From Microcystis elabens FACHB-917 (GTDB lineage: Bacteria > Cyanobacteriota > Cyanobacteriia > PCC-6307 > Cyanobiaceae): a DNA stretch of 64,000 nucleotides. Position 1 is the stretch's first letter, and every line of letters begins with the position of its first letter. Of the stretch, positions 8,423 through 16,920 are shown in pieces. The notes under the pieces were generated by a model, which was not told the origin of the DNA, made no database searches, and worked only from the letters and a program-made list of their open reading frames with translations. The translations under genes were made by a program, and so were the position numbers. The DNA lies in assembly GCF_014698445.1 (NCBI RefSeq), contig NZ_JACJSZ010000001.1, positions 62,001-126,000 of the forward strand, written 5' to 3'.

Positions 8423-10278
8423 GGCACCAGCCGCGACACCCGCAGCCAGGGACCCCAGGGATTGGCGCAGCCGATCAGGGCCGCCGGGGTGGGACGGTCG
8501 AGGCCCAGCAGCCAGTGGTGCAACTCTGGCTCCAGGGTGATCAGCGGCCACTCCCCCGCCTTGGTGTGGAGCCGGTAGCCGCCCTCGCCGTCGGGCACCA
8601 GCTCGCCCCGCCAGAGGCACACGCCGGGCTCCGGCGGCGGCGCCAAGCCCGCCGGTGCCGCCAGATCCGCCGCCTCCAGCTGGCCGTGGCGATCGATCCG
8701 CTCCGGCTCCTCCAGTGCCCGCTCCTGCCGCTCGCGCCACAGGGGGTGGTGCCAGGGGGTGTCCCACAGCGGCACCACGGCCGCCGGGGCCAGCGGATCG
8801 CTGATCAGGGCCTCCTGCAGCCGGCGCACCGGCAGGGCGGCCGGCTCCAGTCCTTCGCGCATGCAGAGGGCCGCCGCCAGACCCGCGGCCTGGCCGATGT
8901 TGAGCACCAGGGGCTGCAACCGCGTGGCGCCATTGGCCATGTGGCTGACGCCGAAGCCCTTGTCGGCGGCCAGCAGGTTGGACACCCCCGCACTCACCAG
9001 GGCGCCGTAGGGAACGGTGAACGGGGTGCCGCTCCAGCGGCCGCCCCAGCGGCAGCTCTTGGGGGCCAGGGGCCAGTCGCCGCCGGGGTAGTGGTGGTCG
9101 TTGGCGTAGTTGCCGACGGCGATGCTGCTCAAGGCCCCTTCGGCATCACGGCTGAGGGGGGCGATGCAGGCGCTCTCCCCCTGGGGCAGCAGGTGCTGCT
9201 CCAGCACCAGCTCCCGGGCCACCAGCCGCCGGCCCTCACGCCAGTAGGGCATCAGCGCCAGAGACCCAGCGCCGCTGAGCCGCCCGGCGCCGGCCTCCTC
9301 CGGCGAGGGAAACACCGCCGCCGGCCCCAGCCAGCCGCCGCTGGCCTGGCGCAGGGCGGCGGCGAAGGCCTCGCTGTGGTCCCGCATGGCCGCCATCAGC
9401 TCGCGCTCGGCCTCCTCGGCGACGGCGCCGCCACCGTCGACGCATTCGGCGAAGGCCCGCTCCAGGCCGTGGTGCCAGTCATTGCCGTGCAGGGGCCAGT
9501 TCAGCATCACCAGGCCCCCGGGCAGACGGCCGTAGGTGAGGGTGCGCTCCAGGCCGAAGGCCTCGGTGGCCGCCGCGAAAGGCTCCGGCAGGCGGGGGGG
9601 GGTGCGACGCCAGGCCTCAGCCTCCGGGGCCGCCGGTCCCCCCCGCTCGTCCAGCTGGCCCAGGCAGACCCAGGTGGGCGACTGAATGGGCTGCCTTTGA
9701 AAGAACGGATCGCCTGCGAGGCGCTCAGCCGTGGGGGCGCTGGGTTCCTGCCACACCTCCCTGGCCTCCCAGCCGAAGCGGAAGGGGGCCCCGGCCAGGG
9801 GATAGAGCTCACCACGGTCGCTGCCGTCGATCACCACGCCGGGCAGCAGACGCCGCTGGACGCCCCTGTGCTCCACGGTCACGGCCCCGATGCGGTCGCC
9901 GTCGCGCTGCACCGCCTCCAGCCGCACGCCGGACCACCAGTCCAGCCGTTCCTCGGCGGCCACCCAGCGGCGCAGGATCCGCTCGGCGCTGGCGGGGCGG
10001 TAGCCGAAGCAGCTGACCCAGTTCTGATCCAGCCCCTCCGGTTCGATCCATTGCAGGGCCCGCAGCAGGGCCCCCCAGAGGCCGCTCTGCCAGGGGCTCA
10101 GCTCGTTGCCGTCCGGAGCGCACACCCCGGCGGCGCTCACCATGCCGCCGAGCCAGGGCCCGGGGGTGAGCAGCAGGGTGTCGGCGCCGGCGCGGGCAGC
10201 CTGCAGGGCGGCGGCCACGCCACCGCTGCCGCCGCCCCACACCAGCACCTCAGCCCTGCGATCGAAGCCCGTGCGCAT
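8419..10278 (-). CDS. FAD-dependent oxidoreductase (PF12831-like)
   Basis: A flavoprotein of about 619 aa. The N-terminal Rossmann motif is VLVWGGGSGGVAAALQAARAG (GxGxxG). FAD-family sequences follow, with VVIDGSDRGELYPLAGAPFR in the middle and a second FAD contact region near GVSNLLAADKGFGVSH and NIGQAAGLAAALC. This architecture matches the FAD_oxidored family, many of which act on unknown secondary metabolites or glycans. The substrate cannot be inferred. The start at 10278 (MRTGFDRRAE) is preferred over an ATG 13 codons upstream because it sits right before the nucleotide-binding strand. The stop overlaps the start of the downstream membrane-protein gene by 4 nt, so the two probably work together. 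Confidence 0.8.
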   Translation of the reverse strand: MRTGFDRRAEVLVWGGGSGGVAAALQAARAGADTLLLTPGPWLGGMVSAAGVCAPDGNELSPWQSGLWGALLRALQWIEPEGLDQNWVSCFGYRPASAERILRRWVAAEERLDWWSGVRLEAVQRDGDRIGAVTVEHRGVQRRLLPGVVIDGSDRGELYPLAGAPFRFGWEAREVWQEPSAPTAERLAGDPFFQRQPIQSPTWVCLGQLDERGGPAAPEAEAWRRTPPRLPEPFAAATEAFGLERTLTYGRLPGGLVMLNWPLHGNDWHHGLERAFAECVDGGGAVAEEAERELMAAMRDHSEAFAAALRQASGGWLGPAAVFPSPEEAGAGRLSGAGSLALMPYWREGRRLVARELVLEQHLLPQGESACIAPLSRDAEGALSSIAVGNYANDHHYPGGDWPLAPKSCRWGGRWSGTPFTVPYGALVSAGVSNLLAADKGFGVSHMANGATRLQPLVLNIGQAAGLAAALCMREGLEPAALPVRRLQEALISDPLAPAAVVPLWDTPWHHPLWRERQERALEEPERIDRHGQLEAADLAAPAGLAPPPEPGVCLWRGELVPDGEGGYRLHTKAGEWPLITLEPELHHWLLGLDRPTPAALIGCANPWGPWLRVSRLVP

Positions 10279-10426
10279 CGGGGGGAAGGGGCCGGGGTCA
10301 GGGGGCCAGCATCCCATCCCGGGGCGATGGGTAGGATCCGGGCTCCGGGCCTGGGCCCAAGGGCGTCATGGGGGCATCACGGAACACCCTCCTGCCGCCG
10401 GCGGACCCGGCCGACGTCGCCTGCCG

Positions 10427-11977
10427 ATGACCTATACCCTCACCACCCCCCTCTATTACGTCAACGACCGCGCCCACCTGGGCAGCACCTACACCACCCT
10501 CGCCTGCGACAGCATCGCCCGCTTCCGGCGGCTGCAGGGGGAGCGGGTCACCTTCATCACCGGCTGCGACGAGCATGGCCTGAAGATCCAGCGTTCGGCC
10601 GAGGCCGCCGGCCTCACCCCCCAGGCCCACTGCGACGCCATCAGCGGCGAGTACCGCGACCTGTGGCGCCGCTGGGGCATCAGCAACGACCGCTTCATCC
10701 GCACCACCGATCCCCGCCACCGGGCGATCGTGGAGCAGTTCTTCGCCCGGGTCGCGGCCGGCGGCGACGTGGTGGAGGGCCGCCAGCAGGGCTGGTACTG
10801 CGTCGCCTGCGAGGAGTTCAAGGAGGAATCAGCTTCGGCGCAGGAACCCCACTGCCCCATCCATCTGCGCCCACTGGAGTGGCGCGACGAACTCAACCTC
10901 TTCTTCCGCCTCTCCCGCTACCAGGAGCCGATCGAGAGGCTGGTGGCCAGCGACGGCTTCATCGCCCCCCACTCCCGTCGCCGGGAGGTGGAGAACTTCG
11001 TCGCCGGCGGCCTGCGGGACTTCTCCATCTCCCGCCTCGATCTGCCGTGGGGCATCCCCGTCCCCGGCTACGAGGGTCACACCTTTTATGTGTGGTTCGA
11101 CGCCCTGCTGGGCTACCTCTCGGCCCTGCTGGAGCCGGACGACCCCACCGACCTGGACCTGCTGGCCCAGCGGGGCTGGCCCGCCCAGCTGCACGTGATC
11201 GGCAAGGACATCCTGCGCTTCCATGCCGTCTACTGGCCGGCGATGCTGCTCTCCGCCGGTCTGCCCCTGCCGGAGAAGGTCTTCGGCCACGGCTTCCTCA
11301 CCCGTGAGGGGCAGAAGATGGGCAAGTCGCTCGGCAACGTCCTCGATCCGGAGGTGCTGCTGGAGCGCTGCGGCGCCGATGCGGTGCGCTGGTACCTCCT
11401 GCGCGACATCCCCTTCGGCGACGACGGCGATTTCCAGCAGCAGCGCTTCAGCGATCTGGTCAACAACGACCTGGCCAACACGATCGGCAACCTGCTCAAC
11501 CGCACCTCCTCGATGGCGCGCCGCTGGTTCGACGGGGCGGTGCCCCCGGCCGGAGACGCCGCCGGGGCCGACCATCCCCTGGCCCTGCGCTGCCTGGCCT
11601 GCGCCGAGACCGTCGACGGGGCGCTCGAAGCGCTGGACTTCCGCATGGCGGCCGCCGCGATCCTGGAGCTGGCGGAGGCGGCCAACGGCTTCCTGAACGA
11701 TCGCGCCCCCTGGAAGGCGATCAAGGCCGAGGAGAACCGGGCCCGGGTGGCGGCGGACCTCTATGCCGTTCTGGAGACGAGCCGCTGGGTGGCCGTGCTG
11801 CTGGCCCCGCTGCTGCCGGATCTCTCGGGGCGCATGCTCCGGCAACTGGCCCAGCCGGCGCTGGTGGCCGACACCGGCTGGACGGCGGCCCGACACTGGG
11901 GGAAGCTGGCCAGTGATCTGGCCCTGCCCGAACCGACGCCGGTGCTGCTCCGACTGGAACTGGATTCCCCCCTTTGA
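10427..11977 (+). CDS. metG: Methionine-tRNA ligase
   Basis: A class I aminoacyl-tRNA synthetase of 516 aa that charges initiator and elongator tRNA-Met. It starts MTYTLTTPLYYVNDRAHLGS, where HLGS is the HIGH-type signature. A zinc-knuckle region is seen at CVACEEF and HCPIH, and KMGKSLGN is the KMSKS-type signature. The C-terminal helical anticodon-binding domain is present, and there is no added EMAP-like dimerisation domain. The start at 10427 was chosen because upstream in-frame sequence runs into the divergent FAD oxidoreductase gene and has no synthetase character. TAGGAT at 10332-10337 is a possible -10. Its stop codon overlaps the lptC start in TTGA. Confidence 0.95.
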   Translation: MTYTLTTPLYYVNDRAHLGSTYTTLACDSIARFRRLQGERVTFITGCDEHGLKIQRSAEAAGLTPQAHCDAISGEYRDLWRRWGISNDRFIRTTDPRHRAIVEQFFARVAAGGDVVEGRQQGWYCVACEEFKEESASAQEPHCPIHLRPLEWRDELNLFFRLSRYQEPIERLVASDGFIAPHSRRREVENFVAGGLRDFSISRLDLPWGIPVPGYEGHTFYVWFDALLGYLSALLEPDDPTDLDLLAQRGWPAQLHVIGKDILRFHAVYWPAMLLSAGLPLPEKVFGHGFLTREGQKMGKSLGNVLDPEVLLERCGADAVRWYLLRDIPFGDDGDFQQQRFSDLVNNDLANTIGNLLNRTSSMARRWFDGAVPPAGDAAGADHPLALRCLACAETVDGALEALDFRMAAAAILELAEAANGFLNDRAPWKAIKAEENRARVAADLYAVLETSRWVAVLLAPLLPDLSGRMLRQLAQPALVADTGWTAARHWGKLASDLALPEPTPVLLRLELDSPL

Positions 11978-13107
11978 CGCTTCCTTTCCCCGCACGACCC
12001 TGGTGCCTGTCGGCTCTGCTCCTGCTGCCGCTCACGGGCTGCGGCCGCGGTGACGTTGCCCGCGAGACGGCGCCCACCCCCTTCGTGTTCCGTTCCCTGG
12101 ACCTGCGCCAGCAGGACGTGCTGGGGAGGCCCAACTGGGAACTCACCAGCCCGGAGGCCCGCTACGACCTGCGCCGCCGCGTCGCCCGGGCCCTCCAGCC
12201 CCGGGGCACGATCTACAGCGACGGCAAGCCGGCCTACCGGGTGGAGGCCTCCACCGGAACGGTGATCAACGATGGCGCCGTGATCCTGCTGGAGGGCCGG
12301 ATCCGCCTGCAACGGCTGAGGAAGGAGCCGGTGATGATCCAGGGCTCCCGGGTGCGCTGGCTTCCCTCCCGCAACCTGATGGAGATCGACCGCCATCCGG
12401 AGGGTTTCGACCCCCACACCCGGATCTCGGCTGAGCGTGCCACCTTCCGCCTGGACAAGGACACCCTGGAACTGCAGGGCAAGCCCCAGCTGCAGCGCTG
12501 GGCCCAGGCGTTCGATCCCTTCCAGGCCAACCCGGTCGGCGCCCCCCAGATCCTGTTGACGGTGTCCTCGGTGCAGTGGCAGCCCGGCAGCGGCGCCCTC
12601 ATGGCCCGCGGGCCGGTCGTGGGGGAACGGCGGCCGCCGGGCTCGGCCTCCAACCGCCCGCTCCAGACCCTCACGGCCACCTCCCTGAACGGCAACACCC
12701 GGACCCAGCTGTTCGAGCTGGGGCCACCGGTCCTGTTCAGCGACCCGGCGGTGGCCGGGGGCGCCAGTGCCCGGGGCAAGGCCCTGCTGGTGGATGCCGG
12801 TCAGCACCTGGTGCGGATTCCTTCGGGCTGCTTCCTGCAACAGGATGGCGCCAGCCTCGAGGCCCGCAGCTGTTCCTGGAACTGGCTGACCCAGGCCGTC
12901 ACCGCCGACGGCTCGGTGCTGCTGCAGCGGCCGGCCAGCCGCCAGCTCACCCGCGGCAGCGTGCTGCGGGGCCAGCTGGGCGAGAAGGGGAGCGTGGTGG
13001 TCACCAACCCCGGGGGGAGGGTGTTCAGCCAGTTCCAGGTGCCGCCGTCGGCGGCGGCGCCGAGGCCAGCGGCACCGCGCCCGAAACCCGAGCCAATTCG
13101 CCTGTGA
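11974..13107 (+). CDS. lptC: LPS export protein LptC (cyanobacterial long form)
   Basis: A periplasmic component of the Lpt bridge that moves lipopolysaccharide from the inner membrane transporter to LptA. The 377-aa product begins with a lipoprotein signal peptide ending in the lipobox-like LPLTGC (Cys22-Cys25 region), so it may be lipid-anchored rather than held by an uncleaved helix. The rest is beta-rich and repetitive, as expected for the OstA/LptC jellyroll (for example GTIYSDGKPAYRVEASTG). It is about twice the length of proteobacterial LptC, which is usual for cyanobacteria. The start is a TTG overlapping the metG stop by 4 nt. Its 3' end overlaps the 3' end of the convergent gene by 83 nt. 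Confidence 0.8.
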   Translation: MTLPFPARPWCLSALLLLPLTGCGRGDVARETAPTPFVFRSLDLRQQDVLGRPNWELTSPEARYDLRRRVARALQPRGTIYSDGKPAYRVEASTGTVINDGAVILLEGRIRLQRLRKEPVMIQGSRVRWLPSRNLMEIDRHPEGFDPHTRISAERATFRLDKDTLELQGKPQLQRWAQAFDPFQANPVGAPQILLTVSSVQWQPGSGALMARGPVVGERRPPGSASNRPLQTLTATSLNGNTRTQLFELGPPVLFSDPAVAGGASARGKALLVDAGQHLVRIPSGCFLQQDGASLEARSCSWNWLTQAVTADGSVLLQRPASRQLTRGSVLRGQLGEKGSVVVTNPGGRVFSQFQVPPSAAAPRPAAPRPKPEPIRL

Positions 13108-13708
13108 GCCGGAGGGCCCAGCCCTCGATCCAGACCAGATCGCTGCGGCTGAAGCAGCGGGGCGACCAGCCCCCCAGCACCAGCACCCCCTCGGTGCCCA
13201 GGGGCTGCACCACCACCGCCGGCACACCCGCGGGAAGGCTGCGGAACTCGTCCCGGCCGGGGTAGAGCTTCAGATCCACAAGGGAGATGGCCTTGCCGCT
13301 GGCCATGCTGCGGGCACAGATCGCCCCGGGACGGAAGTCGCCGCTGCCCAGAACGCCCCGCTCCAGCAGGTTGTGACCGCGCCAGTGGAGCAGCACCACC
13401 GCGGCCGGCGTCGCCGTCAGCAGCATGGTGCTGCCCCAGCCCAGCTCCTCGGCCAGGGAAACCTCCAGATCCGGGGCCAGCCGCAGCCCCTCGGGGCCCT
13501 CCAGCGGCACCCGCTCCGGGGCCACGGGCTCCACCCGCTGCCACAGCAGGGCCACCAGCAGCAGCAGCACCGCCAGGATGCTGGCCAGCACCGAGGCCCT
13601 CTCCAGGGGCGGCTCCAGGCTGGGGGCGGTCATCTGGTTGAGCACGACCAGGGCCAGGCCCGTGGCGCCGCAGGCCAGGACGATGCGGGCAGGGGCGGAC
13701 ATCGTCAT
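13025..13708 (-). CDS. Cofactor assembly of complex C subunit B (CCB2/CCB4-like)
   Basis: A 227-aa protein with two N-terminal transmembrane segments (about 8-28 and 40-58) and a soluble domain. I recognise the general pattern of the CCB2/CCB4 family, needed for covalent attachment of heme c(i) to cytochrome b6. Features include LAEELGWGSTMLLTATPAAVVLLH, CARSMASGKAISLVDLKLYPGR and a Pro/Ala-rich tail. Two ATGs two codons apart (13708, 13702) are possible starts. It is divergent from the psb32-like gene and convergent with lptC. Assignment is by family resemblance only. Confidence 0.72.
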   Translation of the reverse strand: MTMSAPARIVLACGATGLALVVLNQMTAPSLEPPLERASVLASILAVLLLLVALLWQRVEPVAPERVPLEGPEGLRLAPDLEVSLAEELGWGSTMLLTATPAAVVLLHWRGHNLLERGVLGSGDFRPGAICARSMASGKAISLVDLKLYPGRDEFRSLPAGVPAVVVQPLGTEGVLVLGGWSPRCFSRSDLVWIEGWALRLTGELARVSGAVPLASAPPPTAAPGTG

Positions 13709-13785
13709 CCTTGCGAGGTGTGGCCGAAGCAGCCTTCAGGATGCCGGAACGGGTCCGCAACGGCAGACTGGTGGCGTCTCGCTCG

Positions 13786-14541
13786 ATGGCCTTGGCTTCA
13801 GTGACGCCTCCGGTGGCGGCAGCGCCGCCCGGCCCCAGCGCCCGCACCGGCCGTTCCAGGCTGCTCCGGACCCTGCTCTCCCTGGTGCTGGCGTTCGGCC
13901 TGATGCTGGCGGCTCCGGTGGCCGCCGCCCGCGCCCTCTCGGCGGCGGACCTGCCCGCCAGCCCACCGGCCGACCATGTGCTCGACGGCGCCGATGTGCT
14001 CAGCCGGGCGGGCAAGGCCGAGATCGAGCGCCAGCTGCAGGGCTTCGCTGCCGAGCGGGTCGATGCCCGTCTGATCACCCTCAACCGCCTCGACTACGGC
14101 CTCGACCTCCGGACCCTGGCCGGACAGCTGCTGGAGCGTTGGTCGGCCGATCCCGCCGCCGCCGGCAGCAGCCCCGATCCCCTTCTGCTGCTCCTGATCG
14201 ACACCCAGACCCGATCCACGGCGATCGTCGCCCAGGCCCCCCTTGAGCGCCAGCTCCCCAATGAGCTGCTGGAGAGCACCGCCGCCACGACCATGGCCCA
14301 GCCGCTGCGCAGCGGTGACCGTTACCGCCAGGCGGCCGTCGACGCCCTCCAGCGCCTCGCCGCGGTACTGCAGGGCGGCGAGGATCCCGGGGAACCCGTC
14401 GTCGAGGAGGCTGCCGCCGTCGTCAGCAACATTCCCACCCAGGAGGAGACCTCCACCAGCAACGCCTTCACCTGGGTGATCGCGCTCCTGGTGGTGGGCA
14501 CGGTGGTGCCGATGCTCACCTGGTGGGTCTTCTCCCGCTGA
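13786..14541 (+). CDS. Psb32/TLP18.3-like TPM-domain protein
   Basis: A thylakoid-lumen protein with a TPM phosphatase-like domain, a family linked to photosystem II repair (Psb32, plant TLP18.3). The product of about 251 aa has an N-terminal hydrophobic export segment (LLRTLLSLVLAFGLMLAAPVAA). The TPM domain follows (HVLDGADVLSRAGKAEIERQ, then LLLLIDTQTRSTAIVAQ). A C-terminal membrane anchor (WVIALLVVGTVVPMLTWW) ends the protein. The ATG at 13786 was chosen. In-frame alternatives at 13711 (TTG) and 13741 (ATG) would push toward the divergent CCB-like gene. It is followed 22 nt later by pxcA. Confidence 0.78.
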   Translation: MALASVTPPVAAAPPGPSARTGRSRLLRTLLSLVLAFGLMLAAPVAAARALSAADLPASPPADHVLDGADVLSRAGKAEIERQLQGFAAERVDARLITLNRLDYGLDLRTLAGQLLERWSADPAAAGSSPDPLLLLLIDTQTRSTAIVAQAPLERQLPNELLESTAATTMAQPLRSGDRYRQAAVDALQRLAAVLQGGEDPGEPVVEEAAAVVSNIPTQEETSTSNAFTWVIALLVVGTVVPMLTWWVFSR

Positions 14542-14563
14542 TCTCCCCGCAACCCGCCTCCCC

Positions 14564-15709
14564 ATGGGACTGACGAACTGGATGGGTACCTTCGGGCGGG
14601 CCCGCTCCCTCGACCTGAGTTCCGATCTCGAGCGTGGCTACGAAGCCGCCTTGCTCATCCAGAGCATCGAGATGGAGCACTACAACGACCGTCCGGTGCG
14701 TCCCGAACTGGAGCTGAGCATCCCGCGGGCGATGCAGGCCCAGGTGCTTCGCCGCTTTCGGGCGGCCCTGCAGGTCTGCCGCCAGTCCAGGGATGGACTG
14801 GCCCCCTACCGGCAGGAGCTCTCCGGCCAGGAGCTGCGCCAGTACCAGCTGATCGACACGGTCACCGCCCGCTACGCGGTGGCCCGGGAGGAGCTGCCGG
14901 CCCTGAGCCGCACGCCGGAGATGCTGCCCCGCAGCCTGGTAAGCGTGGTTGACCAGGTGCGGCGCCAGCTCGATCCGGAGGCAGAGGCGAGCGTGGTGGC
15001 CGGCTTCCGACGCCGCCGCGATTCCACCCTGGTGTCTCTGCGGATCCTGCTGCTACTGGTGCTGGTGCCGGTGCTGGTGCAGCAGGTGAGCCGCACCTAC
15101 GTGGTGTCTCCCCTGGTGGATCGCTTCGCCCCGGACAACGCCTTCCTCACCTACCCGAAGCCCCAGCTGGAGGAGCGGGCGGTCGAGAAGCTGCGTGTAT
15201 ACCAGGCGGAGATCGAGTTCGACGCCCTGCTGGCGGGCCGGGCCCTCCCGAGTCGCGAAGAGCTCCAGACGGAGCTGGCCAAGCGCGCCCAGGAGCTCAA
15301 GGAGGAGGCCGACCAGGAGAGCACCCACGCCATCAAGAACGTCCTGGCCGACGTCTGCGGCTTCATCGGCTTCGTGGCGGTGGCGATCCTCGGGCGGCGC
15401 GACATCCAGGTGCTGCGGGGCTTCATCGACGAAATGGTGTACGGCCTGAGCGACAGCGCCAAAGCGTTCGCGATCATCCTGTTCACCGACATCTTCGTCG
15501 GGTTTCACAGCCCTGAGGGCTGGACGGTGCTGCTGGATGGGATTGCCAACCATCTGGGCTTACCAGCCAGGGAGAACTTCGTGATGCTCTTCATCGCAAC
15601 CTTTCCGGTGGTGCTGGCCACGATCTTCAAGTACTGGATCTTCCGTTACCTCAACCGCGTCTCGCCGTCCTCGGTAGCCACCCTGCGCAACATGAACGGT
15701 GGCGGCTGA
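14564..15709 (+). CDS. pxcA: Proton extrusion protein PxcA (CotA/CemA family)
   Basis: An inner-envelope membrane protein of 381 aa, homologous to plastid CemA. In cyanobacteria the family is needed for light-induced Na+-dependent proton extrusion, which supports CO2 and nitrate uptake. The N-terminal half is soluble and helical. The C-terminal half has about four transmembrane segments and the family signatures ENFVMLFIATFPVVLATIFK and YWIFRYLNRVSPSSVATLRNM at the very end. Its last 11 nt overlap the cobU start, so the two are probably cotranscribed. Confidence 0.92.
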   Translation: MGLTNWMGTFGRARSLDLSSDLERGYEAALLIQSIEMEHYNDRPVRPELELSIPRAMQAQVLRRFRAALQVCRQSRDGLAPYRQELSGQELRQYQLIDTVTARYAVAREELPALSRTPEMLPRSLVSVVDQVRRQLDPEAEASVVAGFRRRRDSTLVSLRILLLLVLVPVLVQQVSRTYVVSPLVDRFAPDNAFLTYPKPQLEERAVEKLRVYQAEIEFDALLAGRALPSREELQTELAKRAQELKEEADQESTHAIKNVLADVCGFIGFVAVAILGRRDIQVLRGFIDEMVYGLSDSAKAFAIILFTDIFVGFHSPEGWTVLLDGIANHLGLPARENFVMLFIATFPVVLATIFKYWIFRYLNRVSPSSVATLRNMNGGG

Positions 15710-16277
15710 GGTCCCGGCCGGGGTCCCTGGCCCTCCTCGCCTCACGCTGGTCAGCGGACCCTCCCGGGGCGGCAAGAGCCGCTGGGCCGAACACGTGGCC
15801 GGCAGCAGTGGCCTGGCGGTTGTCTACCTGGCCACCGGACCGTCGCTGCCCGACGACGAGGCCTGGCAGGAGCGTCTGCGCCGCCACCGCCGCCGCCGTC
15901 CGCCGGCGTGGGGCTGCCTTGAGGTGGGCGGTGAGCTGGCCGCAGGGCTGGGCCGTCTGCAGCCGGGGCAGCTGGGGCTGGTGGACTCCCTCGGCACCTG
16001 GGTGGCGGCCCACCTGGAACTGGAGGCGCCGGACTGGGGCCTCCGCTGTGAGGAGCTGGTCGGCGCCATCGGCGCCTGCCCGGCCCCCCTGGTGGTGGTC
16101 TGTGAGGAGACGGGCTGGGGCGTGGTGCCGGCCACGGCGGCTGGATCCCGCTTCCGCGACCGGCTCGGGACGATGCAGCAGGTGCTCCAGGCCTGCAGCG
16201 ATGCGGCCTGGCTCGTCCTGCAGGGGCGAGCGATCGACCTGCTGGCCCTGAGCCAGCCCGTGCCCCAGGACTCGTGA
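15699..16277 (+). CDS. cobU: Adenosylcobinamide kinase/guanylyltransferase
   Basis: A bifunctional cobalamin-biosynthesis enzyme (192 aa) that phosphorylates adenosylcobinamide and then forms adenosylcobinamide-GDP. The P-loop is SGPSRGGKSRWAE. A second motif is VDSLGTWVAAHL, and ETGWGVVPATAAGSRFRDRL corresponds to the conserved EVGxGIVP region. The start is a GTG inside the last codons of pxcA. A cobW-like GTPase lies 5 kb away, but no other corrin-ring genes are in the window. Confidence 0.9.
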   Translation: MAAEVPAGVPGPPRLTLVSGPSRGGKSRWAEHVAGSSGLAVVYLATGPSLPDDEAWQERLRRHRRRRPPAWGCLEVGGELAAGLGRLQPGQLGLVDSLGTWVAAHLELEAPDWGLRCEELVGAIGACPAPLVVVCEETGWGVVPATAAGSRFRDRLGTMQQVLQACSDAAWLVLQGRAIDLLALSQPVPQDS

Positions 16278-16289
16278 GGGACGCCCCGG

Positions 16290-16781
16290 ATGCCCCGTGT
16301 CGTGCTTTACCAGCCCCAGATCCCGCCGAACACCGGCAACGTGGCCCGCACCTGCGCCGCCACCGGCTGCGAACTGCACCTGATCGAACCGCTGGGCTTC
16401 TCGATCAGTGATCGCCACCTGCGGCGGGCCGGCCTGGATTACTGGCCCTGGGTGTCGCTGCACCGCCACGGCGATCTGGAGCGCTTCCAGCTGGAGCGGC
16501 GCCGGCGGGGCGGCCGCCTGGTGGCCCTCAGCAGCCAAGCGCAGGCGCCCTACACCGACTTCCGCTTCGATCCCGACGACTGGCTGCTGTTCGGACGGGA
16601 GACGGACGGATTACCGAACAGCCTGCAGGCGTCCGCCGAGGCCTGCCTCACCATCCCGATGGTCTGCCGGGCCCGGGAGGGACGGGGGGGCGTCCGCAGC
16701 CTCAATCTCTCGGTGTCCGTAGGGATCGTGCTGTTCGAGGCCCTGCGCCAGATCGGGCCTGCCGCAGGAAGCGACGACTGA
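16290..16781 (+). CDS. trmL: tRNA (cytidine/uridine-34 2'-O)-methyltransferase TrmL
   Basis: A SPOUT-class methyltransferase of 163 aa that 2'-O-methylates the wobble base of tRNA-Leu isoacceptors. The three knot motifs are clear: PPNTGNVARTCAATG near the N-terminus, LLFGRETDGLP in the middle, and RSLNLSVSVGIVLFEAL near the C-terminus. The length is typical. It follows cobU after 12 nt. Confidence 0.93.
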   Translation: MPRVVLYQPQIPPNTGNVARTCAATGCELHLIEPLGFSISDRHLRRAGLDYWPWVSLHRHGDLERFQLERRRRGGRLVALSSQAQAPYTDFRFDPDDWLLFGRETDGLPNSLQASAEACLTIPMVCRAREGRGGVRSLNLSVSVGIVLFEALRQIGPAAGSDD

Positions 16782-16920
16782 GACCGGAGCCGGACGGTTC
16801 CGGTGACGCGAACGAGTTGTGCCTGAGGGACCTTGCTGCCTGTGGTTCATAACGCTACTCTCTGCCGGACCTGCAGATGTTGGCTTCTCTGCCGGGTCTT
16901 GTCCGCTGGATGTGAAATGC

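Noticed and set aside
8515-11307. Long forward frame antisense to the FAD oxidoreductase and out of phase in metG
   Set aside because: No recognisable domain, and metG is clear in the other forward frame.
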